From JABDFW01 sp035550215 (GTDB lineage: Bacteria; Bacteroidota; Bacteroidia; Chitinophagales; Chitinophagaceae), in contig DASZPM010000011.1 of the NCBI GenBank assembly GCA_035550215.1, positions 62,001 to 126,000 on the forward strand: a stretch of DNA of 64,000 bases, written 5' to 3'. The notes beneath the pieces were generated by a model that saw nothing but the letters and a program-made list of their open reading frames with translations, was not told the origin of the DNA and did not search any database. The translations under genes were made by a program, and so were the position numbers. Below, piece after piece: positions 27,487 to 35,753 of this stretch; the first letter of the stretch is position 1, and each line of letters starts with the position of its first letter.

Positions 27487-27927
27487 ATGAACTTCAAGAG
27501 CCAGGCAAGGGAAATGTGCAGTGGCTTTATGAAAAGCGATTTTAAGGTTTTAGTGAAATATATTTACCCTGCTATTGTAAAAATGATGGGTGGCCCTGAA
27601 AAAATGGAAGCTGTATAAAAAAGAGGGATTGACAATATTAAAAACCAGGGGTTTTCTTTTCAGTCTGTTACCATCGGCGAACCGTCAAAGACGCTTTTAG
27701 AAGGCAAAGAATGGCAATGCACCGTACCCCAAACAATTAAAATAAAGACTACGCAGGGCATTTTGGTAAGCAACTCAACACTTGTCGCTGTTTCAGCCAA
27801 TGGGCGGGACTGGCATTTTATTGATACCTCAGGCCACACAATTGAGGAGATGAGAAAGATGCTGCCAAATTTAAGCAGCCGGCTTTCAATACCGCCAAGG
27901 CAACAACCTACAATTATGCCTGGCTAA
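27487..27927 (+). pseudogene. Conserved small protein gene interrupted by one in-frame TAA
   Basis: From ATG 27487 the frame runs 43 codons (MNFKSQAREMCSGFMKSDFK at the start), meets TAA at 27616-27618, then continues in the same frame for 102 codons to TAA at 27925-27927. The second part is clearly protein-like: IGEPSKTLLEGKEWQCTVPQ, STLVAVSANGRDWHFIDTSG, LPNLSSRLSIPP. I recognise the whole as a family of small exported Bacteroidota proteins (about 150-170 residues) of unknown function. No frame change is needed, so a single base change at the stop would restore it. The usual signal peptide is also missing upstream of Met1. A sequencing error, a real nonsense mutation or two separate products are all possible; a decayed gene is most likely. 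Confidence 0.75.
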
Positions 27928-27941
27928 CCGTATTTTTTAGA

Positions 27942-28358
27942 ATGACAAAGCAGTTTATATACCATTTTATACGGCAACATACCCTTGCTGTAATCGCCAC
28001 CAGTTACCCCGCCAACACGCCGGAAGCAGCCCTAATTGGTATCGCCGCTACCCCGCAGCTTGAAATAGTTTTTGATACGGTAAAGTCAAGCCGTAAATAC
28101 CAAAACATGGTGCAAAATCCGCGCGTCGCATTGGTAATTGGGTGGGATAACGAAACTACACTGCAACTGGAAGGGGTTGCCGTTGAACTCTCCGGGAAGG
28201 ATGACGCAATATACAGGGAGGCCTATTTTGCCGTTTTTCCCGCTGGCAGGCAAAGGGCTGAAAGCTGGCCCGGCCTCGTTCATTTTAAAATAACCCCGCA
28301 CTGGCTCAGGTACAGCAATTTTAATGAGCCGCAAATGATTAAAGAAATGAGATTCTAA
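27942..28358 (+). CDS. Pyridoxamine 5'-phosphate oxidase-like (split-barrel) protein
   Basis: Flavin-binding split-barrel protein of the PNPOx-like superfamily. The sequence LAVIATSYPANTPEAALIGIAATPQLEIVFDT followed by SSRKYQNMVQNPRVALVIGW is the typical start: beta-strands flanking the FMN phosphate site and the K-Y-x-N-M-x-x-N-P-R-V motif. At 138 residues it is a short member, unlikely to be a true PdxH. There is no signal peptide. It starts 14 bp after the broken gene and is convergent with the LEA-like lipoprotein gene. The substrate is unknown; binding of FMN, F420 or heme occurs in such proteins. Confidence 0.85.
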   Translation: MTKQFIYHFIRQHTLAVIATSYPANTPEAALIGIAATPQLEIVFDTVKSSRKYQNMVQNPRVALVIGWDNETTLQLEGVAVELSGKDDAIYREAYFAVFPAGRQRAESWPGLVHFKITPHWLRYSNFNEPQMIKEMRF

Positions 28359-28394
28359 AACGGCTTACACCCGGGCCCGCCCCTTTTCGATACA

Positions 28395-28838
28395 CTAAAA
28401 CATGTTAAACTTTTCCCGCGCAGCGTAATTAAAGGGTACCGTTATAAAAATACCCATCCTTCCCGCCCGCACAGTTCCCTTCACTTCCACCAAAAAATCA
28501 CTGGCAAAAATCGTTGTAAGGGCATTTTTAAACATGTTTTTCATACTTACCTGCATCCTGCATGGTATGGCAAATTCGCTGCGTTTAGTAATATGCATCA
28601 GGGTATCCAGGTTAAAATGGCCTACATAGTTATGCTCAACAAACACGTCACAATCCACCTTTTTAAGTTCAACGCCAAAGTTGTTGGGGTTAAAATACAG
28701 CAGGTCCATGCTCACATTGCTATGGTCAAACCCCATGCTGTCAATCTTAAAGTTCTTCATGTCCCGGTAGTCAAACCCCTGAGGCTTTTTACAACTGAAA
28801 AAAGTGGCTAAAAGGGCGAGACCCAAAAAGTAACGCAT
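28395..28838 (-). CDS. LEA type 2-like lipoprotein
   Basis: Small lipoprotein with Cys16 in the lipobox FFSC, followed by a single LEA-14-like (late embryogenesis abundant type 2, WHy-related) beta-sandwich. Typical features are SNVSMDLLYFNPNNFGVELKKVDCDVFV and VKGTVRAGRMGIFITVPFNY. Length 147 residues is normal for the family, which is common and functionally uncharacterised in Bacteroidota. It is transcribed away from the WbqC-like gene across a 446-bp spacer. Confidence 0.85.
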   Translation of the reverse strand: MRYFLGLALLATFFSCKKPQGFDYRDMKNFKIDSMGFDHSNVSMDLLYFNPNNFGVELKKVDCDVFVEHNYVGHFNLDTLMHITKRSEFAIPCRMQVSMKNMFKNALTTIFASDFLVEVKGTVRAGRMGIFITVPFNYAAREKFNMF

Positions 28839-29284
28839 AGCTTAATTTATATGCAAAATAATTTACAAACCATTTTCCCGGTAAAATCTTTTTGTGAATT
28901 ATTGGTCTTTTAACAGGCCATTTTTCCATTGCCTTCAACACTTATCCTGAATATTCCTTTCGTCGCAAGAAACGACGCGTACAAAATTACCCTCAATTTC
29001 CTCATTACAGCCAAAAGGAGAGGCCTTCATTTTCAGTTAATCATTTTCCTGTCAAATAAAAAAAATGGCCGTGTTGGGCACGGGCATTTTTCCCTATTTT
29101 TATACTATAATTTTTCGCACGGGCAAAACGGGGTGTCAAAAACTGTAGCCTAATATATTTAGTTTTAAATTATTAATATTTATAAATTATTAATCAATTA
29201 GTTATATAAAATAACTACACTTTAATTAAATAATAATATTACCCAAAATTGAGTATAGCTACTTTGGGCACAGGTTGTAAAATT
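28839..29284. other. 446-bp divergent spacer with an orphan hairpin and an AT-rich tract
   Basis: It lies between the divergent LEA-like and WbqC-like genes. A 74-codon TTG-initiated frame at 28929-29153 has no protein-like character and runs through the hairpin at 29061-29091, so I do not call it. From about 29150 to 29245 the DNA is almost entirely A and T, a likely promoter region for the WbqC-like gene. Confidence 0.5.
29061..29091. terminator. Orphan bidirectional terminator-like hairpin
   Basis: AAAAATGGCCGTG (29061-29073) pairs with CACGGGCATTTTT (29079-29091) with a single G-G mismatch and a 5-nt loop. A-tract and T-tract flanks would make it work in both directions. The flanking genes are divergent, so neither reads into it. 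This suggests a small unannotated transcript on one side, or a boundary element. Confidence 0.65.
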
Positions 29285-29932
29285 ATGCAGGAAGCAAATG
29301 ATAAAATACAAAACTTAATAATTGATAATCATTATTTTAACAATGTTATCTATACTAAATATTTATTAAAATCAACACATATAAATATTTTGCCATTTGA
29401 ACCCTACCAAAAAATGAGTTTTCGTAACCGTTGCGTAATTGCAGGCAGTAACGGGCTGATAAATTTGACCGTCCCGGTGGAAAATGGCCGTAACCAAAAA
29501 TGCACTTTTAAGGCCGTGAGAATAAGCTACAGGGAAGACTGGCAAAAGCACCACCGGCGTACGCTAACCTCCTGCTACAGCAAATCGGCTTTTTTTGACT
29601 ATTACCGGGACGCAGTGGAAAAGTTCTTTTTAAAGAAGGAGGAATTTTTGTTTGACCTGAATCTTGGCATTTTGCAGTGGCTGAAATCTGTGTTGCGTTT
29701 CCCGGGGGAAATCGTGGTGCAGGATGAAGGATGGCAGCCCGGTAACGAAACGCCGGTCGTTGACGTACGGGACAAATGGCTTCCAAAGAATTTCCAGTCT
29801 GCCGAAGCTTCAGAATTATGCCCTGTGTACTTCCAGGTTTTTGAAGACCGTATCGGTTTTCAGCCAAACCTTAGTATTCTGGATTTGCTTTTTAACGAGG
29901 GGCCAGCCGCTTCTGCCCTGCTTATGCATTGA
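29285..29932 (+). CDS. WbqC-like family protein
   Basis: Member of the WbqC-like family, found in O-antigen and other glycan clusters and as lone genes in Bacteroidota; the biochemical role is not established. ATG 29285 is preferred to TTG 29249 because the conserved part begins IIDNHYFNNVIYTKYLLKS. Other family features are PFEPYQKMSFRNRCVIAGSNGLINLTVPVENG, KHHRRTLTSCYSKSAFFDYY and the C-terminal FEDRIGFQPNLSILDLLFNEGP. The 215-residue length is normal. There is no signal peptide or membrane segment. Single gene, downstream of a very AT-rich promoter region. Confidence 0.88.
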   Translation: MQEANDKIQNLIIDNHYFNNVIYTKYLLKSTHINILPFEPYQKMSFRNRCVIAGSNGLINLTVPVENGRNQKCTFKAVRISYREDWQKHHRRTLTSCYSKSAFFDYYRDAVEKFFLKKEEFLFDLNLGILQWLKSVLRFPGEIVVQDEGWQPGNETPVVDVRDKWLPKNFQSAEASELCPVYFQVFEDRIGFQPNLSILDLLFNEGPAASALLMH

Positions 29933-30049
29933 TGTTGATAACTTAAGCCGTTTTGAATTTGACCGTATTTTTATGCACACAGCACGCTAATTATTGGTTA
30001 CTAATAAGAAAGTGAATACTTTGCCGTTATTAAAGCAACTGATATTACA

Positions 30050-33000
30050 TTGTTTAGAAGAATTGCGTACCCCGTGCTTGTCATTCTGTTCGCGTCGCAG
30101 TGTAAAGCCCAAACATACGTGTTTGCGCAACTGCAGGGCAGCCCTGTAAATACCGCCGGGTGGAACTTTGCCGGCGCAGCGAAAGTTACCAACGTAACGG
30201 GTGCCAACAACAGCGAAATACTACTAACGCCGGCAGTAAATGCCACCAGCGGCGCTATCTTTTTCAACCAGCCAATAAACCTTAACATGTGTAAGAAATG
30301 GAAGGCTGAATTTGATTACCGCCTGTATGACGGCACCGGGGCAGATGGCATTGCTTTTTGTTTTTTGGATGTGCCGCCTACCGGCTTTCAAAACGCCAGT
30401 AACCTTGGCATACCCCGGGATGCAAATGGCCTGAAAGTATGTATTGACACATGGAACAACTGCGCCACAAGTTCTAATTACCAGGTACCTAAAGTAGAAA
30501 TAAGGTGGGGAAAAGGCTATGGAGACTATAATGCCGGCGGCACATTGGTTACTGAAGGCGAATGCCGCACTGATGCCGGGCCTACCGTAGCGAACGTTAA
30601 CGGCCAGTTAAGTGTACTGCGTTCCTCAAATTACTTACATGTTATTATTGAATACAATGCCGGCGCTTTGTCGGTTAATGTTGCGGGCTACCAGTTATTT
30701 AACGGCGTGGCAACACCTGGTTTTAATTTTGCCGGGTATTTAGGGTTCACCGGCAGCACGGGGGGCTCTAATGACAATCAATCTATTAAAAACGTTGTTA
30801 TTTATACAGAGATGCCGCCATCTGTCGCTGGGGTGGCCGCCCACCCTGTTTGCCCCGGCGATACAGTTCACCTGGGTACCTCCGCTACTTCAGGATATTC
30901 CTACAGCTGGACACCGGCAACAGGGTTAAGCAGCACCACAGCCTCAAACCCGGTTGCAACGGCCGCGAATACCACCGGCGATGTTTTATACCAGAAGTAT
31001 TATGTAAAAACAGCGTTTACGGCAAACCCCGGCTGCGCCTCTGCCGATAGCGTAACAATAACTGTAAACCCTGCACCACAAACCGATTTTACCACGCCTG
31101 TTATCTGCCTGCCACAGGGCAACACAACAATAAGCAATAAAACTTCTATTAACGACGGAACGCAAAACCAGTTAATTTATAACTGGAGTTTCAGCGACGG
31201 GGGCACTTCAACCCAAACAAACCCGGCGCACAAGTACACCGCGGCCGGCAATTATTCAATTACATTATTGGCAACGTCAGTTAACGGCTGCAAAAGCACG
31301 CTTACAAAAAACTTTACGGTTAACCCGCAGGCCAAAGCTTCTATAAAAGTGGCGGCTGAGTATTGCCAGGATAGTTCGTTAACATTTAACGGCAGCACCG
31401 GCGGCTCACCCGTACAAAAATGGTGGTGGGATTTAGGCGAAGGTAATGTTGATTCAGTGCAAAATCCTTTACATACCTATAGCGCACCGGGAACATTTAC
31501 TGTAACGATGCACGCGGTAACAACGGAGGGTTGCGTGTCGGACACGGCCTCAGTGCCGGTTACCATAAACCCTTTGCCGGTGGCATCAATGGCAATTTCG
31601 GGTGCGCTCTGCGATGGCAATGCGCTGCATTTTACCGAAAATGCCACGCCTTCCATAGGAACAATCACCAGCCGCACCTGGCTTTTTGATGACGGTACAA
31701 CCGCCAACACGCAAACAGTAAATCATGCATTTACTCCTTACGGCTCACACAAAATCTCCCTTTCAGTACAAAATTCAAAGGGCTGCAACAGCAAGCCTTA
31801 TTCAAAAACAATTACTATTAGCCCTAAACCGGTGGCCGGTTTCTTCCCACCAACTATTTGCAGGGGTGTTAACGGGGCTTTTACAAATAATTCAACTATT
31901 GCAGACGGCACGCAGGGGCAATTTACCTACAAATGGGATTTTGGCGATGGTAACACTGCCAGCACATCCCAGCCCTCCCACAGCTATACAAACGCGGGCA
32001 ATTATCCTGTTAAGCTTATCGTTACATCAAACAACGGTTGTATTGATTCGCTGACAAAAACATTTGCCGTGAGCGATTACCCCGTGGTTGATTTCCAGGT
32101 GCTGACTACAAATTTCTGCGGAAACCTCCCTTTGCAGATAAAAGATAATTCCAGCGTTCAATATGGTAACCTTGATGCCATTAAAATATATTGGGACGCC
32201 TCTCAACCAACTTTTACACAGGTTAACAGCCCGGCAAGCGGGGCTGTGTACACCCATAATTATCCAACATTTGGTTACACCAACTCATTACAGGTCACGT
32301 TGAAGTTGCAGGTATTTTCAAGCGGGCAATGCTATACAGAAAAATCCGGCGTTACTGTTTTATTTGCCTCGCCTAAACTGGTTTTTAGCGCCGTACCAAC
32401 CTATTGCAGTAACGATAACCGCAACGTTATTTTAAACGAAGCAAGAGATACAACCGCGTTCCAGGGTTCTGGCTATTATACGGGTGACGGGGTTAATAAC
32501 GGAAACTTTATCCCTTCATTAGCGGGCGCGGGCGAGCATACTATAACTTATCATTATACGTTAAGCAATGGATGCAGCGATACAATAACCCAAACAGTGA
32601 AGGTGGGTGTTAAGCCAACGGTTTCTGCCGGCCCCAATGAAGTTATATTGAAAGGCGGCCAAATAGTTTTGCTCGGTGCAGCAAGCGGTGGGGATAATTT
32701 GTCGTACAACTGGACACCTGCTACTTATTTGGACAATAGTACCGCTTTACAACCCGTGGCGTCGCCGCCTGGCGATACTTATTACACGCTGAAGGCAACA
32801 AACAGCGACGGCTGCAACGATACGTCGGGCGCATGGGTCAAAGTACTGCAGTTCCCATTAGTTCCCAACGCTTTCAGCCCGAATGGTGATGGCATTAACG
32901 ATACCTGGCAGATAAGCTATATAAGCTCGTACCCTGACTGCCAGGTAAGGGTATTTAACCGCTACGGGCAGGTGGTGTTCACCTCAACGGGATATGCAAC

Positions 33001-33115
33001 GCCGTGGAATGGTACACGTAACGGTGAGCCATTACCGGTGGGCACTTATTATTATGTTATCAGTACCAGCCACCTGCTAAAACCGTTAAGCGGTTCGGTA
33101 ACAATATTAAGGTAG
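30050..33115 (+). CDS. Secreted lectin/PKD protein with type B T9SS sorting domain
   Basis: Large surface or secreted adhesin-like protein. After a signal peptide (SQCKAQ, near residue 20; TTG start at 30050) comes an L-type lectin-like domain at about 22-255, marked by FDYRLYDGTGADGIAFCFLD. An Ig-like segment and at least four PKD domains follow between about 345 and 675 (WSFSDGG, WWDLGEG, WLFDDG, WDFGDGN are the PKD signatures), then two less typical beta domains. The last 85 residues (NAFSPNGDGINDTWQI, VRVFNRYGQVVF, PVGTYYYVI) are the gliding-motility-type CHU_C domain that directs type IX secretion. The PorP/SprF gene 116 bp downstream is its likely dedicated outer-membrane partner. Confidence 0.93.
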   Translation: MFRRIAYPVLVILFASQCKAQTYVFAQLQGSPVNTAGWNFAGAAKVTNVTGANNSEILLTPAVNATSGAIFFNQPINLNMCKKWKAEFDYRLYDGTGADGIAFCFLDVPPTGFQNASNLGIPRDANGLKVCIDTWNNCATSSNYQVPKVEIRWGKGYGDYNAGGTLVTEGECRTDAGPTVANVNGQLSVLRSSNYLHVIIEYNAGALSVNVAGYQLFNGVATPGFNFAGYLGFTGSTGGSNDNQSIKNVVIYTEMPPSVAGVAAHPVCPGDTVHLGTSATSGYSYSWTPATGLSSTTASNPVATAANTTGDVLYQKYYVKTAFTANPGCASADSVTITVNPAPQTDFTTPVICLPQGNTTISNKTSINDGTQNQLIYNWSFSDGGTSTQTNPAHKYTAAGNYSITLLATSVNGCKSTLTKNFTVNPQAKASIKVAAEYCQDSSLTFNGSTGGSPVQKWWWDLGEGNVDSVQNPLHTYSAPGTFTVTMHAVTTEGCVSDTASVPVTINPLPVASMAISGALCDGNALHFTENATPSIGTITSRTWLFDDGTTANTQTVNHAFTPYGSHKISLSVQNSKGCNSKPYSKTITISPKPVAGFFPPTICRGVNGAFTNNSTIADGTQGQFTYKWDFGDGNTASTSQPSHSYTNAGNYPVKLIVTSNNGCIDSLTKTFAVSDYPVVDFQVLTTNFCGNLPLQIKDNSSVQYGNLDAIKIYWDASQPTFTQVNSPASGAVYTHNYPTFGYTNSLQVTLKLQVFSSGQCYTEKSGVTVLFASPKLVFSAVPTYCSNDNRNVILNEARDTTAFQGSGYYTGDGVNNGNFIPSLAGAGEHTITYHYTLSNGCSDTITQTVKVGVKPTVSAGPNEVILKGGQIVLLGAASGGDNLSYNWTPATYLDNSTALQPVASPPGDTYYTLKATNSDGCNDTSGAWVKVLQFPLVPNAFSPNGDGINDTWQISYISSYPDCQVRVFNRYGQVVFTSTGYATPWNGTRNGEPLPVGTYYYVISTSHLLKPLSGSVTILR

Positions 33116-33231
33116 ATTGATGGCAGGTGCAGTGAAATAAATGTATCTTTAAAAAGCAACAGTTACAGCTAATGATAACCAGCAAAGGAAATCATCCTAA
33201 GACTAAACAAGAATAAAATGCAGCTTGTTAC

Positions 33232-34269
33232 ATGAAAAAACTAACGCTTATAATTATTGTGATGCTGGTTGCCCTGCAGCTATATGCCCAGCAACGCCCC
33301 TATTATACACAATATGTATTGAACGACTTTATTATTAACCCTGCTGTGGCGGGCATTGAAAACTACTGGGATGTTAAATTAAGCCACCGCCATCAATGGG
33401 TAGGCCTTGAAGGCTCACCGGTAACCACCTACGCCACCATCCAGGGGCCGTTACAAACAACCGGGCTGGCCCGGGAAACACCTTTCACAGTACATCCCAA
33501 GGGCGAAAACCCGCTTGGCGATGCGTATTATCAAACCTACGAGGCCGCCCAAAGGCATTTTGGCCTGGGTTTTACTATTATAAATGATGCCACAGGCCCG
33601 CTAAACCGTTTTGGGGCTTCTGCATCACTGGCATACCATATTCCGGTTGCTGAAGGCGTTAGTTTAAGCAGCGGTTTTTCCTTAGGCATTCAGAATATGC
33701 GCCTTGACCAGACAAAACTTGATTTTGGCGCGCAATACCCCGCAGACCCCGCGGTGGCGGGCAGTGGCTACCTTAACCGTATAAAGCCTGATATAAGTGC
33801 AGGCGTTTTCCTGTACGCGGCACATTATTTTATTGGCCTGGCCGCCCAGCAGATTATACCTGAAAAAATAGGGTTTGGTAATACGAAAGTTTCGGGCGAT
33901 ACCATACTCATCAACGGCAAGCTTGTTCCTCACCTCTTCCTGCAGGCGGGCTATCGTTTTCTTGTAACGCCTGATATTAATTTTATGCCATCGGTAACTG
34001 TAAAATACATCACCCCTTTACCCTTGAGTGTTGATATTAACGCCAAGCTGCAGTACCGAGATTTATTGTGGGTGGGCGGCTCCTTCCGCCCCAACGACGG
34101 TTTTGCAGCCATGCTTGGCCTCAACATAAACAGCCTGGTAAACATCGGCTATTCTTACGACATCACTACTTCACAACTGAACACGGTTAGCCGCGGCACG
34201 CACGAAATTGTTGTTGGGTTTTTATTGGGTAATAAATACGGCAACTGGTGCCCGCGGAACGTATGGTAG
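33232..34269 (+). CDS. PorP/SprF-family type IX secretion membrane protein
   Basis: Outer-membrane beta-barrel of the PorP/SprF family. SprF-type proteins are needed for surface display of partner proteins with type B sorting domains, as SprF is for SprB in gliding Bacteroidota. The signal peptide ends at LYAQ (residue 20); then QQRPYYTQYVLNDFIINPAVAGIENYWDVKLSHRHQW is the family start, and repeated amphipathic strands run to GYSYDITTSQLNTVSRGTHEIVVGFLLG. Length 345 residues is normal. It follows the lectin/PKD protein with a type B domain on the same strand, the usual pairing. Core T9SS genes are not in the window. Confidence 0.94.
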   Translation: MKKLTLIIIVMLVALQLYAQQRPYYTQYVLNDFIINPAVAGIENYWDVKLSHRHQWVGLEGSPVTTYATIQGPLQTTGLARETPFTVHPKGENPLGDAYYQTYEAAQRHFGLGFTIINDATGPLNRFGASASLAYHIPVAEGVSLSSGFSLGIQNMRLDQTKLDFGAQYPADPAVAGSGYLNRIKPDISAGVFLYAAHYFIGLAAQQIIPEKIGFGNTKVSGDTILINGKLVPHLFLQAGYRFLVTPDINFMPSVTVKYITPLPLSVDINAKLQYRDLLWVGGSFRPNDGFAAMLGLNINSLVNIGYSYDITTSQLNTVSRGTHEIVVGFLLGNKYGNWCPRNVW

Positions 34270-34359
34270 CCAGTTAGCAATTGATTACCGGGCGTATCAT
34301 TTTTATTTGGCTGCCTGTCAATAGTTGCTTACTGCGTTTACAGTGTTGGGCTGGATTGG

Positions 34360-34812
34360 TTAATACCGGCACCCCTCTTTCCGGCGCGTATCTATAATGT
34401 ATTGTATTTTCCAGCCATTACCTGTCCGCACCAAGCAAAAACAATCAATACCGCAATGACTGAAAGTGCCTTTATAAAAAAAGTTATACGGCGCCCAAAC
34501 AAATGCCAGCGGGCCGTCAATTTTAATGGTGTTGAATTTTATTTGCTCGTCAGCATCACTCCTTTTCAAACCGGAAATTACATGCGCAAAGTCAGTTAGC
34601 TTTTCTGTTTCAACAGTGGTGCTGCCATCTTTTTCAACTACTGTTTGCAGCATACCTGCGGGTGCAAATGAATTTATAATGCCCGTACTGTCAGAGGCAG
34701 CCATAGCAATAAACAGGCTGTTAACAGCCGCCTTAACTGAATCTTCCACCTTTTGTGCCCTGGCGTTATTTATTGCCACCAATAAAATAAATGCCGCAAT
34801 AGCTTTTTTCAT
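34360..34812 (-). CDS. Exported NTF2/SnoaL-like protein
   Basis: Periplasmic or secreted protein with an NTF2-like (cone-shaped alpha+beta barrel) fold. ATG 34812 gives MKKAIAAFILLVAINNARAQ, a clean signal peptide; upstream codons of the frame are not plausible. The mature part shows VNSLFIAMAASDSTGIINSFAPAG, the helix-turn-strand start of NTF2-like domains, and ends GNGWKIQYIIDTRRKEGC. Length 150 residues. Such domains serve as enzymes or binding modules, and the sequence does not say which. It is a lone gene converging on the PorP/SprF gene. Confidence 0.78.
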   Translation of the reverse strand: MKKAIAAFILLVAINNARAQKVEDSVKAAVNSLFIAMAASDSTGIINSFAPAGMLQTVVEKDGSTTVETEKLTDFAHVISGLKRSDADEQIKFNTIKIDGPLAFVWAPYNFFYKGTFSHCGIDCFCLVRTGNGWKIQYIIDTRRKEGCRY

Positions 34813-34997
34813 ATAAAAATGTCTTGTTTTACAGGATAAATATAGCAGTAAAACCCGCACGCGGTATTTTATTATTTCAATTCAATTATTGTTCGCTTTT
34901 TATGGTTGGTTTCAGCTAAACTGTTTAACTTTCAAACATTATCGCATGCTTTTAAAATCCCGGACAACCAATATACTTTCATTCTAAAAAAAGTCCA

Positions 34998-35753
34998 ATG
35001 CCTATCCCCGAAATCATCTGCACTGATATAAAAATTGAGGAAGCACCATTCAGGCATTTTTATGCACGCAATTTTTTCAGGAATGATTTTTATGAATTAC
35101 TGGTACAGGAGTTTGAAAAGGTTAAAGAAACAGGACTTGTTGAATATATTGACAAGAACAAACTAAGCAGGTTTCCGGGGTATGATGCCTACTGCTGGTT
35201 GCTGCCGCCGGGTTGTTCATACCCATTAAATATTTTTTATTCTTATAAGTGGATTGATTATTTCTCCGCACTATTTGGCGTTACACTTACGGCAGATGTA
35301 GTAGCTGAATTTCATCATCACAAAATAAACAGCAGTTCAGGGTTTAAACACAATGACTATAATATTTGCTGTTTCGTTGATGACCCATTGCCAAACAAGG
35401 TAAACCCCTGGTATTTTCAATGCAGTTATGACAAAAAAAATAATGACATGACTTCAGGGAGAGTAACCGGCAGAATGCGCACAATAGCTATTATATACTA
35501 TCTCAACAATGAGCCATGGAAGGAAGGTGATGGGGGTGAAACAGGATTATATGCAAACTTGGGCGATGCACAACCCGCGGTCGCTATTCCACCAGTATCA
35601 AATGCTATTATGGCCTTTGAAATATCGCCGGTGTCGTGGCATGCATTTATCACCAACACAAAAAATGAGCGCAACACTATCATCATGTGGCTACACGCTG
35701 ACGCTGAAAAACAAATAAGCCGTTATGGCGTTAAGCCACAGCCTTTCGGATAA
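34998..35753 (+). CDS. Fe(II)/2-oxoglutarate oxygenase, prolyl-hydroxylase-like
   Basis: Double-stranded beta-helix dioxygenase. The metal triad is visible as His118-x-Asp120 (FKHNDYN) and His215 (SWHAF), and Arg225 (NERNTI) would bind the 2-oxoglutarate carboxylate. GGETGLY and IPPVSNAIMAFE are typical of the 2OG-FeII_Oxy_3/P4H group. Length is 251 residues, without signal peptide, so it would act in the cytosol. Its stop codon abuts the stop of the convergent lectin-like gene with no base between them. Two genes further along is a protein with 20 consecutive prolines, which would be an attractive substrate. That link is inference; small-molecule hydroxylation is equally possible. Confidence 0.85.
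   Translation: MPIPEIICTDIKIEEAPFRHFYARNFFRNDFYELLVQEFEKVKETGLVEYIDKNKLSRFPGYDAYCWLLPPGCSYPLNIFYSYKWIDYFSALFGVTLTADVVAEFHHHKINSSSGFKHNDYNICCFVDDPLPNKVNPWYFQCSYDKKNNDMTSGRVTGRMRTIAIIYYLNNEPWKEGDGGETGLYANLGDAQPAVAIPPVSNAIMAFEISPVSWHAFITNTKNERNTIIMWLHADAEKQISRYGVKPQPFG

Noticed and set aside
28929..29153. A 74-codon TTG-initiated frame
   Set aside because: The product is not protein-like, and the frame runs through a strong terminator-type hairpin.
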